Origin: Larix sibirica
Lineage: Eukaryota; Streptophyta; Pinopsida; Pinales; Pinaceae
DNA length: 18,114 nucleotides
Assembly: GCA_004151065.3 (NCBI GenBank)
Contig: NWUY0300071684.1
Location: forward strand, 8,273-26,386
Reading direction: 5' to 3'
Positions 16,986-18,114 of the stretch are shown here, piece by piece (the stretch's first letter is position 1; each line of letters starts with the position of its first letter). The notes under the pieces are model-generated. The model ran no database searches and had not been told where the DNA came from. It was given only the letters and a program-made list of their open reading frames with translations. The translations under genes and the position numbers were made by a program.

Positions 16986-17878
16986 TTGACCATGTTGATG
17001 GTGGAATGCAAGATGAGGGTGAATTGGAGGGAAAGATATGTCACAGACATCATGCGGTATATCCCCGATGATAATCTTGTTGGTGAAAGCTTAGCATGAC
17101 ATGGGTTACTCAAGTTCCTTGAGAACCCACTAATGAGGACGGCGTGAATGTTGTTGAACAAGATTATTGAGTACTAGTATTGGGAGGTTGGAGAATTCAT
17201 CATACAAAGTGAGTGGGTAGAGATCACTTTGTGGTATGTGTAATTTATGACGGCCCTCCCATGATTGGGGGTTATATGGGACACTCATCCTATGTGTCCA
17301 TGGGAAGTGGACATGGATGATACCTTGGATTGACACTACGTGGATGGTGCATAGTTACATGGATCCTCTCTAATCATGGTAAACATAGAGTGTTTAGTGA
17401 CACAATGATTATTGCAGGGCTTGTACAAGTACTGAGATCTGGTGGGACCCATATGATCTCAAGAGGACATGTTTTCATTGTAGAGAAGGTGCTAGTAGGA
17501 ACCTACTTTGGGTAGGATGAGGTGTTTCTGATACTGGTTTGGTGTCAATTGAACCACTGTAGCTGACATGGTAGCGATTTTAGGTTTGCAAATTTGATAT
17601 GTACTTTATTTTTTGAGAGAGTTCCCATGTTGAGACCTCACCTTGCAATACATGATAGCAGGCCAATGGAGCCACATATGCATCTATCGGGAGAGATGAT
17701 AATACGAGAGGGTGGCGGTGCTGTGGGTAGGATATTCATCCAAGCTTTTTTTTCACAGATGTGGTGGCAGATCCCAATGGTCATTGAGGAATACCCTTAT
17801 GCGAGGATGGACTTCAAGGGTGATCGAAAGTTACCACAACCTCTAATCCAAGATTGGGGGCCTGACGGCTATGTATGA
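16986..17878 (+). pseudogene. Decayed plant mobile domain (PMD)-like protein
   Basis: One frame from 16986 (first ATG 16992) to about 17490 reads NWRERYVTDIMRYIPDDNL, HGLLKFLENPLMRTA, then KIIEY-stop-YWEVGEFII, SEWVEITLWYV, FMTALP and LGVIWDTHPM. The order matches the PMD of MAIN/MAIL-type proteins: a GLL helix, a helix ending in a W-containing ExW segment, then GE-x-TITL-x-DV-x-x-(I/L)-x-G-LP. Eleven stops interrupt it, most of them TGA. A later frame, 17594-17878, contains FFERVPMLRP and ends PDGYV; its start resembles the WxxEHxPxxRP part of PMD proteins. PMD genes occur as host genes involved in silencing and development, and also inside transposons; the transposon-rich setting favours the latter. 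The Gly of the GE motif and of GLP are changed here. The family call is moderate because only motif order supports it. Confidence 0.5.
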
Positions 17879-18114
17879 TTGATGCATTATGATTATAGAT
17901 GTTTTTACAACACTAGCATATATAAGATATAGATTTTATGTGTGATCATGGTATTGATGAATTGTCATATGTGTGTGGATATGTGGGACCAATGCTCCCA
18001 TCTAGCTTCCAGAGAGGGTGCAGAAAGGTTAATGGAGTCGACCCAGGCGCAACATAGGAGGAGGAGCGCAGAGGCAGTCCTTGTTAACGGATAAATCCGT
18101 TGGTGCAGACACCA
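17879..18114 (+). other. Possible C-terminal tail of the PMD-like region, then window end
   Basis: After the stop at 17878 an AT-rich stretch runs to about 17960. From 17970 a frame reads MWDQCSHLASREGAERLMES and then an Arg-rich QHRRRSAEAVLVNG before a TAA near 18092. GC content rises here. It might be the C-terminal tail of the PMD-like protein, but the link is positional only. The inverted repeat AACGGAT-AA-ATCCGTT covers 18086-18101. Confidence 0.3.

Noticed and set aside
17130-17336. 68-codon minus-strand frame
   Set aside because: Antisense shadow of the PMD-like reading on the plus strand.

Overview
The window looks like intergenic DNA from a large, repeat-rich plant genome. A conifer or another gymnosperm would fit, but that is an inference. 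The reasons are several old LTR-retrotransposon remnants of Ty3/gypsy and Ty1/copia type, a region resembling the plant mobile domain (PMD), heavy decay by in-frame stops and frameshifts, and no intact gene. One unresolved base (N) lies at 5255. I found no intact cellular gene, tRNA, rRNA or CRISPR array.

Layout. 1-1011 is AT-rich, with one doubtful decayed frame at 283-492. 1012-2101 holds a decayed protein region on the minus strand that ends in a Pro/Gln-rich stretch; I do not recognise it. It abuts, head to head near 2100, the plus-strand remnant of a Ty3/gypsy element (about 2100-6040). That remnant runs gag with a zinc-knuckle relic, retropepsin-like protease, the leader that precedes reverse transcriptase, the integrase C-terminus with its GPY motif, a non-coding spacer, a polypurine tract, and a 754-bp 3' LTR (5287-6040) with perfect 8-bp inverted ends. 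Reverse transcriptase, RNase H and the integrase core are missing, so the element is internally deleted, and no 5' LTR is visible.

6041-9239 contains another decayed plus-strand coding block (6786-7054 and 7689-9239) of unknown family. A triplicated 32-bp unit broke its frame. It ends exactly where a minus-strand copia-type LTR (9240-9529) begins, with its polypurine tract next to it. Behind that LTR lie diverged ~100-140 bp tandem repeats and a gag-like fragment (10338-11055, minus) with an RTGLGYD motif and cysteine/histidine pairs. A further decayed plus-strand frame at 11540-11905 could be the other side of the interrupted gene. A second, apparently solo, minus-strand copia-like LTR is proposed at about 12049-12748.

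12749-18114 is a low-information stretch that ends in a heavily decayed plus-strand region resembling a plant mobile domain protein (16986-17878, perhaps to 18114). It is preceded by a TATA-like site and an in-frame 99-bp repeat. Part of that repeat recurs in inverted orientation about 2.9 kb upstream.

Nothing here looks able to make a functional protein. The value of the window lies in its layered transposon history: nested insertion, internal deletion, inverted junction, and local duplications inside dying coding sequence.
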